The notes beneath the pieces are model-generated. The model saw only the letters and a program-made list of their open reading frames with translations. It searched no databases and was not told where the DNA came from. A stretch of 64,000 bases of DNA from assembly GCA_934772045.1 (NCBI GenBank), contig CAKVMH010000001.1, positions 322,222 through 386,221 of the forward strand. Direction: 5' to 3'. Both the position numbers and the translations under genes were made by a program. Positions 35,510 to 44,245 of the stretch are shown here, piece after piece. Positions within the stretch are counted from its first letter, which is position 1; each line of letters begins with the position of its first letter. This DNA comes from an uncultured Clostridia bacterium. Lineage in GTDB: Bacteria > Bacillota > Clostridia > Christensenellales > UBA1242.

Positions 35510-35889
35510 AAATAATTTAAATTTTAATTTCTAAAATTCAAAATTGGTAATGATGAAATGTTAGCAATTTTATAGAAATGTTGTAAATCAATAAAATGAA
35601 AACAAATTTAAAAAATATGTTTAGTTTTTATGACTAACAGCAAACAAGATTTACAAACGAGAGCGAAGAAAAATAGTTTACTAACAGCAAATGGCATTCT
35701 TGCAAAAAATATAATATTAATAAAATAAAAATTAAAGTGCCTAAAATTTTAATAAAATAGGCACTTTTTAATTAATTTTTAAATTTTTTTTGAAAAAAAT
35801 AATTAATTTAAAAAAATTTTTTATAGTTTTAAAATGTTTTTGTGATTTTAAATCTAATTTTGATTTATCATTTTTTATTTACAAATTTT
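35510..35889 (+). other. A/T-rich intergenic region
   Basis: No gene seen. It holds the terminator at 35734-35769 and two copies of the 12-mer ACTAACAGCAAA (near 35632 and 35680). Confidence 0.5.
35734..35769 (+). terminator. Terminator between collagen-like gene and spoIVB
   Basis: AAAGTGCCTA / TAGGCACTTT with a 14-nt loop and T run on the plus strand. The left flank is A-rich, so it may also stop spoIVB transcription. Confidence 0.8.
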
Positions 35890-35937
35890 AATTGTTTATT
35901 AAAAATTTAATTGTTTATTAAAAATTTAATTGTTTAT
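35890..35937. repeat. 19-bp tandem repeat running into the spoIVB stop codon
   Basis: The unit AATTGTTTATTAAAAATTT occurs at 35890-35908 and 35909-35927, with a third partial copy to 35937. The third copy covers the last codons and the stop (35926-35928) of spoIVB. Confidence 0.85.
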
Positions 35938-37146
35938 CATCCAATCCATGTAAACTGCATAACCGCGTGTAGGGTCATTTAAAAGCACATGTGTCACGGC
36001 TCCTACAATTTTTCCGTTTTGTACAATCGGGCTTCCGCTCATGCCTTGAATGATCCCACCAGTTTGCTCAATTAGTTCTTTATCTGTCACCTTGATTGTC
36101 ATGCTTTTGTCGTCGGCTTGATTTTGTTTGTTGGCTTTAATGATTTTGATGTCGTATGCTTTGACACCTTTGCCGTTGACATTGCAATAAATTTTCGCAT
36201 CACCAAGTTTAACTGATAAACGCCCACCTATACTCGCGGTTCTCTCCGCACTTATAACCGACTTATTTAAAATGTTGCCATAAACACCAAATTTGCAATT
36301 AGTGTCCGCAAGGCCAATTGCGTCGTCGCTTAGGTTGATTGACGAACGGATTTCGCCTGGACTGTTTTTTTCACCTTTCTTTATTCCTAAAAGTTTGCAC
36401 TTATAAATGTTGCCACTGTTGACAACAAAATTGTTGCCTAAACTTGTGTCAACAATGGGGTGACCAACTGCGCCAAAACGATAGTCGTTTTGCTTAATGT
36501 ATGTGAGTGTACCAACGCCACTGGCATTATTTCTTACCCATAAACCCAGTTTATATTTCTTTGTCAATAAATCAAAAACTGGTGTGATTTTTGTGCTGAT
36601 TTCTTCGCCGTTTCGCTTAATTTTTAAGTTCAATTCTTTGCCTTTCAATTCTTCTAAATTTACAATGCGGTCGATATCTTCAATTGAATCAATGTGTATG
36701 TTTTCAATTTCTAAAAGTGCATCACCTTCATGTATTTCGCTATCCAAAATCGGTTGTTTAACACCATCGGAAGTAGTAACAGCATTGCTTCCAACACAAA
36801 TTACGCCGTCACTGAAAAGATTGAAGCCTACAGTGTCACCACCAACGAAAACACTTGTGTCAGTTAAAAGTTGAACTTTAATTTTCTTTATTGTAAAAAG
36901 GTTAAAAAGCTTAACTTTTAATTCAGTTTCAGTTAACTGCGAATTTTTGTTTACATTGATATTTTTAGGCAAATTTAAATTAATAAGTGGTGAATAAATG
37001 TCATTTTCATTTGCATCGATTACATCATCATAAGTTACAACCATATTTTCAGGCAATTCGTTGACTTGTTTAATGTTTGGTACAATCAAAAAACCGCCGA
37101 CTACAGCCAGAACGCAAACAAAAATAATCCAGAAAAATTTTCTCAT
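35926..37146 (-). CDS. spoIVB: SpoIVB peptidase (S55 family)
   Basis: A 406-residue secreted serine protease of the sporulation intercompartment signal that triggers pro-sigma-K processing. It has an N-terminal membrane/signal segment (MRKFFWIIFVCVLAVVGG), a PDZ domain (about 85-185, 'HEGDALLEIENIHIDS') and the S55 domain with the histidine in 'GAVGHPIVD' and the nucleophile motif GMSGSPIV (serine about residue 370). The ATG with GGAG 5 nt upstream is chosen; a longer frame adds 13 residues without a better site. Its 3' end coincides with a 19-bp tandem repeat. Its presence is good evidence that the organism forms spores. Confidence 0.95.
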   Translation of the reverse strand: MRKFFWIIFVCVLAVVGGFLIVPNIKQVNELPENMVVTYDDVIDANENDIYSPLINLNLPKNINVNKNSQLTETELKVKLFNLFTIKKIKVQLLTDTSVFVGGDTVGFNLFSDGVICVGSNAVTTSDGVKQPILDSEIHEGDALLEIENIHIDSIEDIDRIVNLEELKGKELNLKIKRNGEEISTKITPVFDLLTKKYKLGLWVRNNASGVGTLTYIKQNDYRFGAVGHPIVDTSLGNNFVVNSGNIYKCKLLGIKKGEKNSPGEIRSSINLSDDAIGLADTNCKFGVYGNILNKSVISAERTASIGGRLSVKLGDAKIYCNVNGKGVKAYDIKIIKANKQNQADDKSMTIKVTDKELIEQTGGIIQGMSGSPIVQNGKIVGAVTHVLLNDPTRGYAVYMDWMINN

Positions 37147-37217
37147 AATTGCTCCATTCATTCTAGTGTGTGCAAAAAATCGCAATTTATTTAAATTGAA
37201 CTATTTTTTAGAAACTA

Positions 37218-37246
37218 TTGACATCTTTAATTTAAAAGGCTATAAT
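37218..37246 (+). promoter_or_regulatory. Consensus promoter of rpsO
   Basis: TTGACA, 17-bp spacer, TATAAT. Confidence 0.93.
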
Positions 37247-37259
37247 TCAAACATACCTT

Positions 37260-37315
37260 GGCAATAGTGGTGCGAGTTCTCTCACCGCCTGCATTGCTAA
37301 TGGCGAATTTTATAA
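37260..37315 (+). promoter_or_regulatory. Structured rpsO leader, putative S15 operator
   Basis: GCAAT at 37261-37265 pairs with ATTGC at 37293-37297 and encloses an inner stem GGTG-C-GAG/CTC-ACC. Autoregulatory S15-binding leaders are known upstream of rpsO in Bacillota; assignment is by position and fold. Confidence 0.5.
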
Positions 37316-37327
37316 AAGGAGAGAAAT

Positions 37328-37585
37328 ATGATTAACAAAGCTGAAATTGTTAAAGAGTTTGGTAAAGACGAAAAAGACACTGGTTCAATCGAAGTTCAAG
37401 TTGCTTTGCTCAGTGCAAAAATTAACAACTTAACTGAACATCTTAAAGTCAACAAACAAGACAAACACTCAACACGTGGTTTGAACAAAATGGTTTCTCA
37501 ACGCAAGAAACTTTTGGACTACCTTGCAAGTGTTGACATCAACCGCGCACGTGCAATCAAAACAAAACTTGGCATTCGTGGTTAA
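37328..37585 (+). CDS. rpsO: Ribosomal protein uS15
   Basis: An 85-residue small-subunit protein. Family landmarks are 'DTGSIEVQVALLSAKINNLTEHLK', 'HSTRGLNKMVSQRKKLLDYL' and the closing 'LGIRG'. AGGAGAG precedes ATG. It lies upstream of pnp as in many bacteria, but a minus-strand gene has come between them. Confidence 0.98.
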   Translation: MINKAEIVKEFGKDEKDTGSIEVQVALLSAKINNLTEHLKVNKQDKHSTRGLNKMVSQRKKLLDYLASVDINRARAIKTKLGIRG

Positions 37586-37588
37586 TTA

Positions 37589-37617
37589 AAAAGGAACACG
37601 CAAAGTGTTCTTTTTTT
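37589..37617 (+). terminator. Terminator of rpsO
   Basis: AAGGAACAC-GCAAA-GTGTTCTTT followed by T; one G-T pair. Confidence 0.9.
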
Positions 37618-37847
37618 GTGCTCATTGTTTTAATGAAGTTAATCTTATAAGAAGGCAAATGAAATTAAATCCATTAACTTAATTAAATTTGCCATTTAAA
37701 GTAAAATCAATTTCACTTGTTCAATTTGTGTCAATAAAGTTTTGCTTGCAAATTTAAATTGTCCTTATGTTACATTTTTGTTGATTAACAATAGATGTGT
37801 TGTTTAAATTTGTACACAATCTCTTGGCATAACAATCAAATGAAGAT

Positions 37848-38417
37848 TTACTTCTTCTTAATTGCACCACAGTAAGGACATTGATTGCCAGAATACCTAG
37901 TGTCACAATATTCACAAGTTCTCATCTCTTCAGGTTTTTGTTTATTTTCTTTATTATGATCATCATTAGGGGCAACTGCTTTTTTAGCATAAGCAAGTTG
38001 TTGGTTTGGTTTTATAACTGCATATGAATCTGTATATGTGATTTTAAATCGTTCAATGGCTCTATATATTTCCACTTCGTCAAAAGTGAAATATTCACTA
38101 GTTGTAACATGCTTAACTTCGCCGTTGTCGTTTATATATTCAAATTGAATTTTATAGTTAGACTCACCATTTGTTGATCCGCAACAAGTTGCTGAAATAA
38201 AGGTGCCTATTCCATCTTTACCTTCTTTTAAGACACGTTTATCTTTAAACATTTTTATCATGTCAATCACGCCATAAATAAATATACCTGTACCAGCGAA
38301 CACAAACACCAATATCAAACCTGAAAATTGGTTAAATGCGATAGAAAATATTAAGGGCATATAACCAAATGCTACCCCAAACAGCATAAAAAACCAATAA
38401 AAATATTTCTTTTTCAT
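37848..38417 (-). CDS. Membrane protein with C-terminal zinc ribbon
   Basis: A 189-residue protein with two N-terminal membrane helices (about residues 5-26 and 34-55), a beta-rich middle domain of ~85 residues ('GIGTFISATCCGS', 'YKIQFEYINDNGEVKHVTTSEYFTF') of the kind seen in DUF3592-like membrane proteins, a charged linker, and a zinc ribbon CEYC...CPYC at the C-terminus. The start is the ATG preceded by GGGGGA. Function unknown. It sits on the opposite strand between rpsO and pnp, which are usually adjacent. Confidence 0.75.
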   Translation of the reverse strand: MKKKYFYWFFMLFGVAFGYMPLIFSIAFNQFSGLILVFVFAGTGIFIYGVIDMIKMFKDKRVLKEGKDGIGTFISATCCGSTNGESNYKIQFEYINDNGEVKHVTTSEYFTFDEVEIYRAIERFKITYTDSYAVIKPNQQLAYAKKAVAPNDDHNKENKQKPEEMRTCEYCDTRYSGNQCPYCGAIKKK

Positions 38418-38612
38418 TTGTTCCCCCAACTAAAATGTGTAAATTTATATTTCCTTTTTATGGATCGATAAATTCACACATAAATCTAACTTTTAAATGT
38501 TACCACAAAATTTTCAAAAGTGCAAATGTATATTTGTTTGATTGTTGAAAATGTTTTTCTTCTATTTTTTTAGTTTAATGTAAAATTTATTTTATTTTTT
38601 CTTATTTTGTGC

Positions 38613-38618
38613 TATAAT
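38613..38618 (+). promoter_or_regulatory. -10 box of pnp
   Basis: TATAAT preceded by TGC (extended -10), with no good -35. Confidence 0.6.
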
Positions 38619-38643
38619 AAACTCGGTTATATAGGAGAGAAAA

Positions 38644-40740
38644 ATGAAAGAAACAAAATTCAAAACAGAGATAGGGGGCAGGGAAGTTGAAGTAACCCTT
38701 GGCAAGTATTGTGGCCAAGCATCTGGTCACTGCATTGTAACATGTGGCGACACTGTTGTTATGGTTAACGCAACTATGGCTGCTGCTCCACGCCCAGGTA
38801 TGGATTTCTTCCCACTTAGTGTGGATTATGAAGAAAAAATGTACAGTGTGGGCAAAATTCCAGGTGGCTGGAAAAAGCGTGAAGGCAGGGCAAGCGATGC
38901 TGCCATTTTGCGTTCCCGTTTAATTGACCGTCCACTTCGTCCACTTTTCCCAAAAGGTTTTTACAACGATGTGACAATCATTGCAACACCTTTGTCAGTT
39001 GACACTGACATTATGCCAGAACCACTTGCAATGCTTGGCAGTTCAATTGCTTTGTCAATTAGTGACATTCCATTTGAAGGCCCAACAGGCGCAGTTAAGG
39101 TTGGTTGCATTGATGGCAAATTTATTGTTAACCCAACACCTGCACAATTGGAGGAAAGTTCAATTGATTTGACCGTTGCCGGCACAAAAGAAGCCGTTTT
39201 AATGGTTGAAGCAGGTGCAAAAGAAGTTAGCGAATCACTTATGATTGACGCAATCATGTTTGCGCATGAAGAAATTAAAAAACAAGTTGCTTTCCAAGAA
39301 AAAATCATGAAAGAAGTTTTCGGGAGCGTTGGTAAGCAAATCAATTCGCACATTCATTACGATGTTGTGCCAGACGAAATCAACACAGCAGTTCGTGAAT
39401 ATGCAGACAAAAAATATGACGAAATGTTGAAAGAATTTGACCGCCATGTTCGTGATGCAATTGAAGAAGAAATCGACGCCGAAATCCAAGAACATTTTGC
39501 TGAAATTTTCCCAGAACAAGAAAAGGCAATTGCACAAGCATTGTACGCACTTAAAAAGGAAAAAGTGCGCCGTAAAGTGCTTGATAAAGGCATTCGTCCA
39601 GATGGCAGAAAGTTGAACGAAATCCGCCCAATTTGGTGTGAAGTTGGCTTGCTTCCACGCGTGCATGGTTCAGGCGTGTTCACCCGTGGTGAAACACAAG
39701 TGCTTACAACTTGCACATTAGGTATGATTAGTGAAGCGCAGGAACTTGAAGGTTTGGACACTGAAGAATACAAACGCTATATGCACCAATACAACATGCC
39801 GGGTTACACAACTGGCGAAGCAAAACCTTTGCGCTCACCTGGTAGGCGTGAAATTGGTCACGGCGCTTTGGCAGAACGCGCATTGTTGGCTGTTCTTCCT
39901 AGTGAAGAAGAATTTCCTTATGCAATCCGCACAGTTAGTGATGTTTTAAGTTCAAACGGTTCAACATCAATGGCTTCAACATGCGGTAGCACTTTGGCTC
40001 TTATGGACGCTGGTGTGCCTATTAAAGCCCCAGTTGCAGGTATTGCAATGGGCTTGATGAAGGATAAGGACAGCGACAAGGTTGCAGTTTTGACAGATAT
40101 TCAAGGTTTGGAAGACTTCCTTGGTGATATGGACTTTAAAGTTACAGGTACAGCAAAAGGTATCACAGCAATTCAAATGGATATCAAAATCCATGGTATT
40201 GACCGCAAAATTTTAACCACTGCACTTGAACAAGCCCGCGTTGGTCGTTTGGAAATTTTGAAATTGATGCTTAAAACAATCAAAGAACCACGCAAAGAAC
40301 TTTCAAAATATGCACCAAAAATTATTAGCTTCAATATTGACCCAGACAAAATCCGTGAAGTTATCGGTTCAGGCGGTAAGGTTATTAACCAAATCATTGC
40401 AGAGACAGGCGTAAAAATTGACATTGACGACGATGGTAGGGTTTGTGTTTCATCAACAGATATGGAAAAGATGGAACGTGCAAAACAAATTATTTTAACC
40501 ATCGCAACTGACCTTGACCTTAATTGTGAATATGAAGGTACAGTAACCCGCACAACACCATTTGGCGCATTCGTTGAAGTTGCACCAGGCAAAGAAGGTA
40601 TGGTGCACATTTCAAAACTCAGCAAAGAACATGTTGAAAAGGTTGAAGATGTTGTAAAAGTTGGCGACCGCGTTGTTGTTAAGACAATTAAAATTGACGA
40701 ACGTGGCAGGGTTGACATGAAACTTGTTAAAAAGTTATAA
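38644..40740 (+). CDS. pnp: Polyribonucleotide nucleotidyltransferase
   Basis: PNPase is a phosphorolytic 3'-5' exoribonuclease. The 698-residue protein has two RNase PH-type domains (about 10-220 and 310-545; 'GRASDAAILRSRLIDRPLRPLFP', 'GEAKPLRSPGRREIGHGALAERAL', 'SNGSTSMASTCGSTLALMDAGVP'), a KH domain ('IREVIGSGGKVINQIIAETG') and a C-terminal S1 domain ('TRTTPFGAFVEVAPGKEGMVHIS'). AGGAGAG precedes ATG. A strong terminator follows after about 120 nt. Confidence 0.98.
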   Translation: MKETKFKTEIGGREVEVTLGKYCGQASGHCIVTCGDTVVMVNATMAAAPRPGMDFFPLSVDYEEKMYSVGKIPGGWKKREGRASDAAILRSRLIDRPLRPLFPKGFYNDVTIIATPLSVDTDIMPEPLAMLGSSIALSISDIPFEGPTGAVKVGCIDGKFIVNPTPAQLEESSIDLTVAGTKEAVLMVEAGAKEVSESLMIDAIMFAHEEIKKQVAFQEKIMKEVFGSVGKQINSHIHYDVVPDEINTAVREYADKKYDEMLKEFDRHVRDAIEEEIDAEIQEHFAEIFPEQEKAIAQALYALKKEKVRRKVLDKGIRPDGRKLNEIRPIWCEVGLLPRVHGSGVFTRGETQVLTTCTLGMISEAQELEGLDTEEYKRYMHQYNMPGYTTGEAKPLRSPGRREIGHGALAERALLAVLPSEEEFPYAIRTVSDVLSSNGSTSMASTCGSTLALMDAGVPIKAPVAGIAMGLMKDKDSDKVAVLTDIQGLEDFLGDMDFKVTGTAKGITAIQMDIKIHGIDRKILTTALEQARVGRLEILKLMLKTIKEPRKELSKYAPKIISFNIDPDKIREVIGSGGKVINQIIAETGVKIDIDDDGRVCVSSTDMEKMERAKQIILTIATDLDLNCEYEGTVTRTTPFGAFVEVAPGKEGMVHISKLSKEHVEKVEDVVKVGDRVVVKTIKIDERGRVDMKLVKKL

Positions 40741-40860
40741 ACTTAAATTTGCAAGGCTAAAGTGTTAGATGACGGTAACTTTAACATTGAAGAATTGTAA
40801 ATTACACATGACTTTATTACACATAAGTTTAAAAACTAAAAAACACCGCAAATGAATACA

Positions 40861-40890
40861 AAAAACCACCAGATTGTCTGGTGGTTTTTT
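40861..40890 (+). terminator. Terminator of pnp
   Basis: A perfect 13-bp stem AAAAACCACCAGA-TTG-TCTGGTGGTTTTT. It is symmetrical and may also serve the minus-strand gene ending at 41006. Confidence 0.93.
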
Positions 40891-41005
40891 CTAGCCGTGA
40901 ATAATAAGGCATGTTTTCGTTAGCAAATTGTTTTTTTTAAGATGTATGTTTTAGTTATGTGCATATATATTTAAACAACAGATTAATTATATATCATTAA
41001 ACTAA

Positions 41006-42034
41006 TTAAACACCTATGATTGTGTCGGTATCTTTGCTGTGTTTAGGTGCATATTTCACTAAATATTCTTTTAAACCTACAAAATCGTCCATGTAATCAG
41101 CAAGTTCTAGATATATTGTAGATTTTGGGTAACTGCAATTTTTAAACATGCGGTCAGCAGGGTGCTTAATGAAGAAATCTTTAGGGAAATTTGTAAGAAC
41201 ATCTGGGTATTTAACAATTGCTTGACCAAATGCTGGTGAAAATGTGACAGCAAATTCTAATTCTTCATCGGTCATATACTTTAAAATTTTCGACGCATGG
41301 CGTAACAAGTCAGGCATTGCCTTTGGGCTTGTCTTAATTGTGTTTTTCATGCAGTCAGATAGTTCAGCGTAAAGTTCAGGCAATTCCATTAATTCTTTGC
41401 GTGCCACATCAAAACTTGTGATTGCTTTTGGGTCCACAACACCAGTGAATAATAAGCCATTGGTTTCCCTAAAAGTACTATCTTCAAAATAGCCCTTGTC
41501 TTGGAATGCTTGCTTATATTCCCTTACAACAGTCTTTGGAAGTAACGCTAAACATTCGGCAGAATAAAATGTTTCAATAGGTGCAAATTTCAAGAAAATT
41601 GGGTTGATATCAATCAATTCCCTATAAAGTATGACATATAAGTATGTCCTAGACGCACCTTTCAACTTTTCATAAGTTAAGGCATTTTCTTTCAAATAAT
41701 TGATGTTAGGTTGATACTTTTTCATAACATTGCTGACTGTTTCATAGTCCAAAGTAACATCATATTGCCTTTTGTTTTCAAGCCCAAGGTCGTCCAAAAT
41801 GTGTTTTTTCAAATAATCTTTTAATTTTGTAAGCAATTCTACAGTGTTAACCCTTTGTGTTTCCTTTTCAAAATGCTTGTGTTGCCAACCTTCACGCATT
41901 TCTTTGTTATGCATGTATTCCGGTGTCTCTTTCTCGGCTTCCTTTTCCGAAAGGTACTTCTCACGTCGGAACTTGGCTTCTTGCATATTAAATAACATGT
42001 CTGAATATTTTTTTATTTTTCTTGATTCGTTCAC
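41006..42034 (-). CDS. Unknown helical protein
   Basis: A 342-residue soluble protein starting at GTG, supported by AGAGGT 9 nt upstream. The N-terminal ~65 residues are highly charged and probably coiled ('KFRREKYLSEKEAEKETPEY'). The rest appears all-helical with possible repeated units around phrases like 'DLLRHASKILKYM', 'AFGQAIVKYPDVLTNFP' and 'LKEYLVKYAPKH', reminiscent of short alpha-alpha repeats, but I recognise no family. No signal or membrane segment. It sits between pnp and the ylxY-like gene on the opposite strand. Confidence 0.7.
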   Translation of the reverse strand: MNESRKIKKYSDMLFNMQEAKFRREKYLSEKEAEKETPEYMHNKEMREGWQHKHFEKETQRVNTVELLTKLKDYLKKHILDDLGLENKRQYDVTLDYETVSNVMKKYQPNINYLKENALTYEKLKGASRTYLYVILYRELIDINPIFLKFAPIETFYSAECLALLPKTVVREYKQAFQDKGYFEDSTFRETNGLLFTGVVDPKAITSFDVARKELMELPELYAELSDCMKNTIKTSPKAMPDLLRHASKILKYMTDEELEFAVTFSPAFGQAIVKYPDVLTNFPKDFFIKHPADRMFKNCSYPKSTIYLELADYMDDFVGLKEYLVKYAPKHSKDTDTIIGV

Positions 42035-42158
42035 AATTAATTACCTCTACTTTTAATTTAACATAATATCCGTCTATTGTCAATACTAAACTTAAAATAA
42101 GGCACTTAAAAAATTTTGGTTTAGGCATAACGCACGGAAAGATAAAATAAATTAACAT

Positions 42159-42851
42159 ATGAAAAAGAGCATAATAATAACAAATTGTGTAATTGTGGCA
42201 ATGTTTTTGGCGCTAATTGGGCTATCATACAGCAATGCGCTGGCACTTAACGTTAAGGCAGATGCACGCGTAATCTATGCCGGCAACACCAATCAAAATA
42301 AAGTGAGTTTTATGGTAAATGTTTATCAAAATGAGGACTGTGTTTTGGACATGCTAGACATCTTTGACGCCTATAAAGTGAAGGCCACATTCTTTGTCGG
42401 TGGCAGTTGGGCAATAAAACATCTGGACGTAGTTAAACAAATTTATTCACGCGGTTTTGAACTTGGAAATCACGGCTTTAACCATAAGGATCACGATAAG
42501 CTTTCCATTGACGCCAACGCGCAAGAAATTAAGGCTTGCCATGACGCAATTTTGAAAAATATAGGTGTGGAAATGACATTGTTTGCACCACCAAGTGGCG
42601 CATACAACAAAACAACAGTTGATGTTGCGGAAAGTTTAAATTACAAAACCATTATGTGGACGCACGACACAATCGATTGGCGCGACCAAGACGAAGATTT
42701 AATCTTCAAACGCGCAACTAAGGACTTATCCAACGGCGACCTTATTTTAATGCACCCAACACCCAAAACAGTTTCCGCTTTAACAAAAGTTTTATCATAT
42801 GCTATCAACAATGGCTTTGAACCTTCAACAGTCAGCGCTTGCATTGCATAA
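42159..42851 (+). CDS. ylxY: YlxY-like polysaccharide deacetylase family protein
   Basis: A 230-residue protein with an N-terminal membrane/signal helix (8-28) and a NodB-homology domain. It keeps the zinc histidines in NHGFNHKDH (104-112), the APPSG motif (143-147) and LMHPT (197-201). The first motif, normally TFDDG with the catalytic base and metal aspartate, reads FMVNVYQ (51-57). The same loss is characteristic of the sporulation-associated YlxY family, whose gene lies beside pnp in Bacillus as here. Catalytic deacetylation is therefore doubtful. No Shine-Dalgarno is present; a TAAAAT box lies 10 nt before the ATG. Confidence 0.85.
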   Translation: MKKSIIITNCVIVAMFLALIGLSYSNALALNVKADARVIYAGNTNQNKVSFMVNVYQNEDCVLDMLDIFDAYKVKATFFVGGSWAIKHLDVVKQIYSRGFELGNHGFNHKDHDKLSIDANAQEIKACHDAILKNIGVEMTLFAPPSGAYNKTTVDVAESLNYKTIMWTHDTIDWRDQDEDLIFKRATKDLSNGDLILMHPTPKTVSALTKVLSYAINNGFEPSTVSACIA

Positions 42852-42876
42852 ATTACAATTCTTCACCACCACCAAA

Positions 42877-42909
42877 TTCTCGTGTCCCCTTGAAAAGGGA
42901 CACGGAGAA
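42877..42909. repeat. G+C-rich hairpin element
   Basis: TTCTCGTGTCCC and GGGACACGGAGAA form a 12-bp stem with a single bulged G around an 8-nt loop. No T run follows on either strand, so it is not an ordinary terminator. It stands out in base composition and may be a mobile or dispersed intergenic repeat. Confidence 0.55.
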
Positions 42910-43017
42910 CAGAAAATTAAGTTTAACTGATGAAGATATGATAATCTAGCGACGGGCAAAGTGTAAATTTAATTTGTAATTAGTTACCAAACACAATTTC
43001 ACAAGGTTTTAATTTAA

Positions 43018-43221
43018 TCACTTTTCAAGCCCTAACAAATAATCGGCAGAAACACCAAAAAACAATGCCAATTGCGCAATGTAACTCGCTTTTGGCTCGT
43101 TTATTCCCTTTTCCCAAAAATCAATTGCTTTTTGCGTTACGCCTATGGCTTTTGCAACTGCGTGTTGTGAAAGCCCCTTTTCTTTGCGTAAATCAAACAA
43201 TCTTTCACCAAAATTTGACAT
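43018..43221 (-). CDS. XRE-family helix-turn-helix repressor
   Basis: A 67-residue protein that is essentially one Cro/CI-type HTH domain: 'RLFDLRKEKGLSQHAVAKAIGVTQKAIDFWEKG' holds the helix-turn-helix, and 'ALFFGVSADYLLGLEK' is the usual end of the domain. It is divergent from the TM2/SHOCT gene pair. Two AGTA-N6-TACT sites lie in the shared intergenic region (43236-43249 and 43265-43278), one next to its own -10 TAATAT and one inside the opposite promoter, so it probably represses both. No sensor domain is present; the signal is unknown. Confidence 0.88.
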   Translation of the reverse strand: MSNFGERLFDLRKEKGLSQHAVAKAIGVTQKAIDFWEKGINEPKASYIAQLALFFGVSADYLLGLEK

Positions 43222-43235
43222 ATTACGACAATATT

Positions 43236-43249
43236 AGTAGTTTTTTACT
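43236..43249. promoter_or_regulatory. Operator 2, AGTA-N6-TACT
   Basis: AGTA-GTTTTT-TACT, imperfect in its centre, overlapping the region of the XRE gene's promoter. Its centre is 29 bp from that of operator 1, close to three helical turns. Confidence 0.6.
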
Positions 43250-43257
43250 CAATTTAC

Positions 43258-43287
43258 TTGACATAGTAGAATTCTACTAATTATAAT
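43258..43287 (+). promoter_or_regulatory. Promoter of TM2-SHOCT operon with embedded operator 1
   Basis: TTGACA, 18-bp spacer, TATAAT. The spacer is almost filled by the perfect 16-bp palindrome TAGTAGAATTCTACTA (43264-43279). A protein bound there would exclude RNA polymerase. Confidence 0.85.
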
Positions 43288-43339
43288 ATTTCCAATGTTA
43301 TGGAAATTATCGTAACAAATTTTAAAAAAAGGAGGAAAT

Positions 43340-43540
43340 ATGAAAGGTTGGGTGCTTGCTATTGTATGTTTTTTCTTAGGTGCTTTTGGTGTTCATAGGT
43401 TTATGGTTGGCAAAATCGGTACAGGTGTGCTTTATTTGTTTACCTTCGGCTTGTTCGGTATCGGTGTGCTTGTTGACTTAATTATGATTTTATGTTCAAA
43501 ATTCACAGATAAAGACGGAAACACAATTCCATTAACCTAG
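43340..43540 (+). CDS. TM2-domain membrane protein
   Basis: A 66-residue protein made of one TM2 domain: helix one with 'AIVCFFLGAFGVHRFMVGK', a turn, and helix two 'LFTFGLFGIGVLVDLIMIL'. The G-x-H-R-F motif between helices is the family hallmark. AGGAGG precedes ATG. It is first in an operon with the SHOCT-tailed gene 8 nt downstream, under the XRE-controlled promoter. Function of bacterial TM2 proteins is generally unknown. Confidence 0.9.
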   Translation: MKGWVLAIVCFFLGAFGVHRFMVGKIGTGVLYLFTFGLFGIGVLVDLIMILCSKFTDKDGNTIPLT

Positions 43541-43548
43541 GAGAAAAT

Positions 43549-44193
43549 ATGAAAAATTTTACTAAAACATACTTGGTTGTTATGAGAATCGTTGCACTCA
43601 TTTCAGCAGTCTTAATGGCTGTTACAACTTGCATTTTGGTTGGTATGTCTATCTTTTCAATGTCCAGCATGTCTTCGATGACCGACATGGCCACGCAGGC
43701 CGGTGCTGACGCTGGGGCATTTTCTATGATAAAGGGTGCTGGGGCTGTAATTATAGTTCCTGCCATTATCACACTTGCAATCACAATATTAGACTTTGTT
43801 GCATCTAGTAAATTCAGCAAATACAGCAAAATGACCGATGAGGAATTGGTTGCGCATAAAGGTGCTATCCTTGCATGGGGCATTGTTATGGCAATAAGTT
43901 TAACTGGTACAGTTGTCGGCTTAATTGCAGTTATTGCGTGTGCTATCCTTGTTAACAATTATCTTGCAGGGTTGGAAAACCCAGTTGTTAACGAAACAAG
44001 CAATGAAGATAGCCAAAGTCAACCTAGTGCACAAAGTTCACCAAGCATCTTGGACAGAACTAAGGCACTATTTAGACCAAAATTGACCAAACAAAACGAA
44101 AAATTGGAACAAGCTAAAGCAATGTATGAAAACAAACAAATTAGTAAAGAAGAATATGACGCTTTAAGAAAGAAAATTTTGGAAATAGATTAA
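43549..44193 (+). CDS. Membrane protein with C-terminal SHOCT domain
   Basis: A 214-residue protein with a first helix (about 10-33), a short extracellular-type segment rich in Ser, Met, Gly and Ala (residues 35-60) that is G+C-richer than its surroundings, and further helices (about 63-85 and 105-135). A Ser/Gln linker follows, then a C-terminal SHOCT domain 'LEQAKAMYENKQISKEEYDALRKKIL' (shown in part). SHOCT domains are short oligomerisation modules at protein ends. AGGAG precedes ATG. Co-transcribed with the TM2 gene. Confidence 0.8.
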   Translation: MKNFTKTYLVVMRIVALISAVLMAVTTCILVGMSIFSMSSMSSMTDMATQAGADAGAFSMIKGAGAVIIVPAIITLAITILDFVASSKFSKYSKMTDEELVAHKGAILAWGIVMAISLTGTVVGLIAVIACAILVNNYLAGLENPVVNETSNEDSQSQPSAQSSPSILDRTKALFRPKLTKQNEKLEQAKAMYENKQISKEEYDALRKKILEID

Positions 44194-44245
44194 ATCTATA
44201 CATATCAATTTTCTAAAAATCACTCATTAATTGAATATTATGTCG

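Noticed and set aside
42877..42909. Terminator of the ylxY-like gene
   Set aside because: The stem is strong but no T run follows on either strand.
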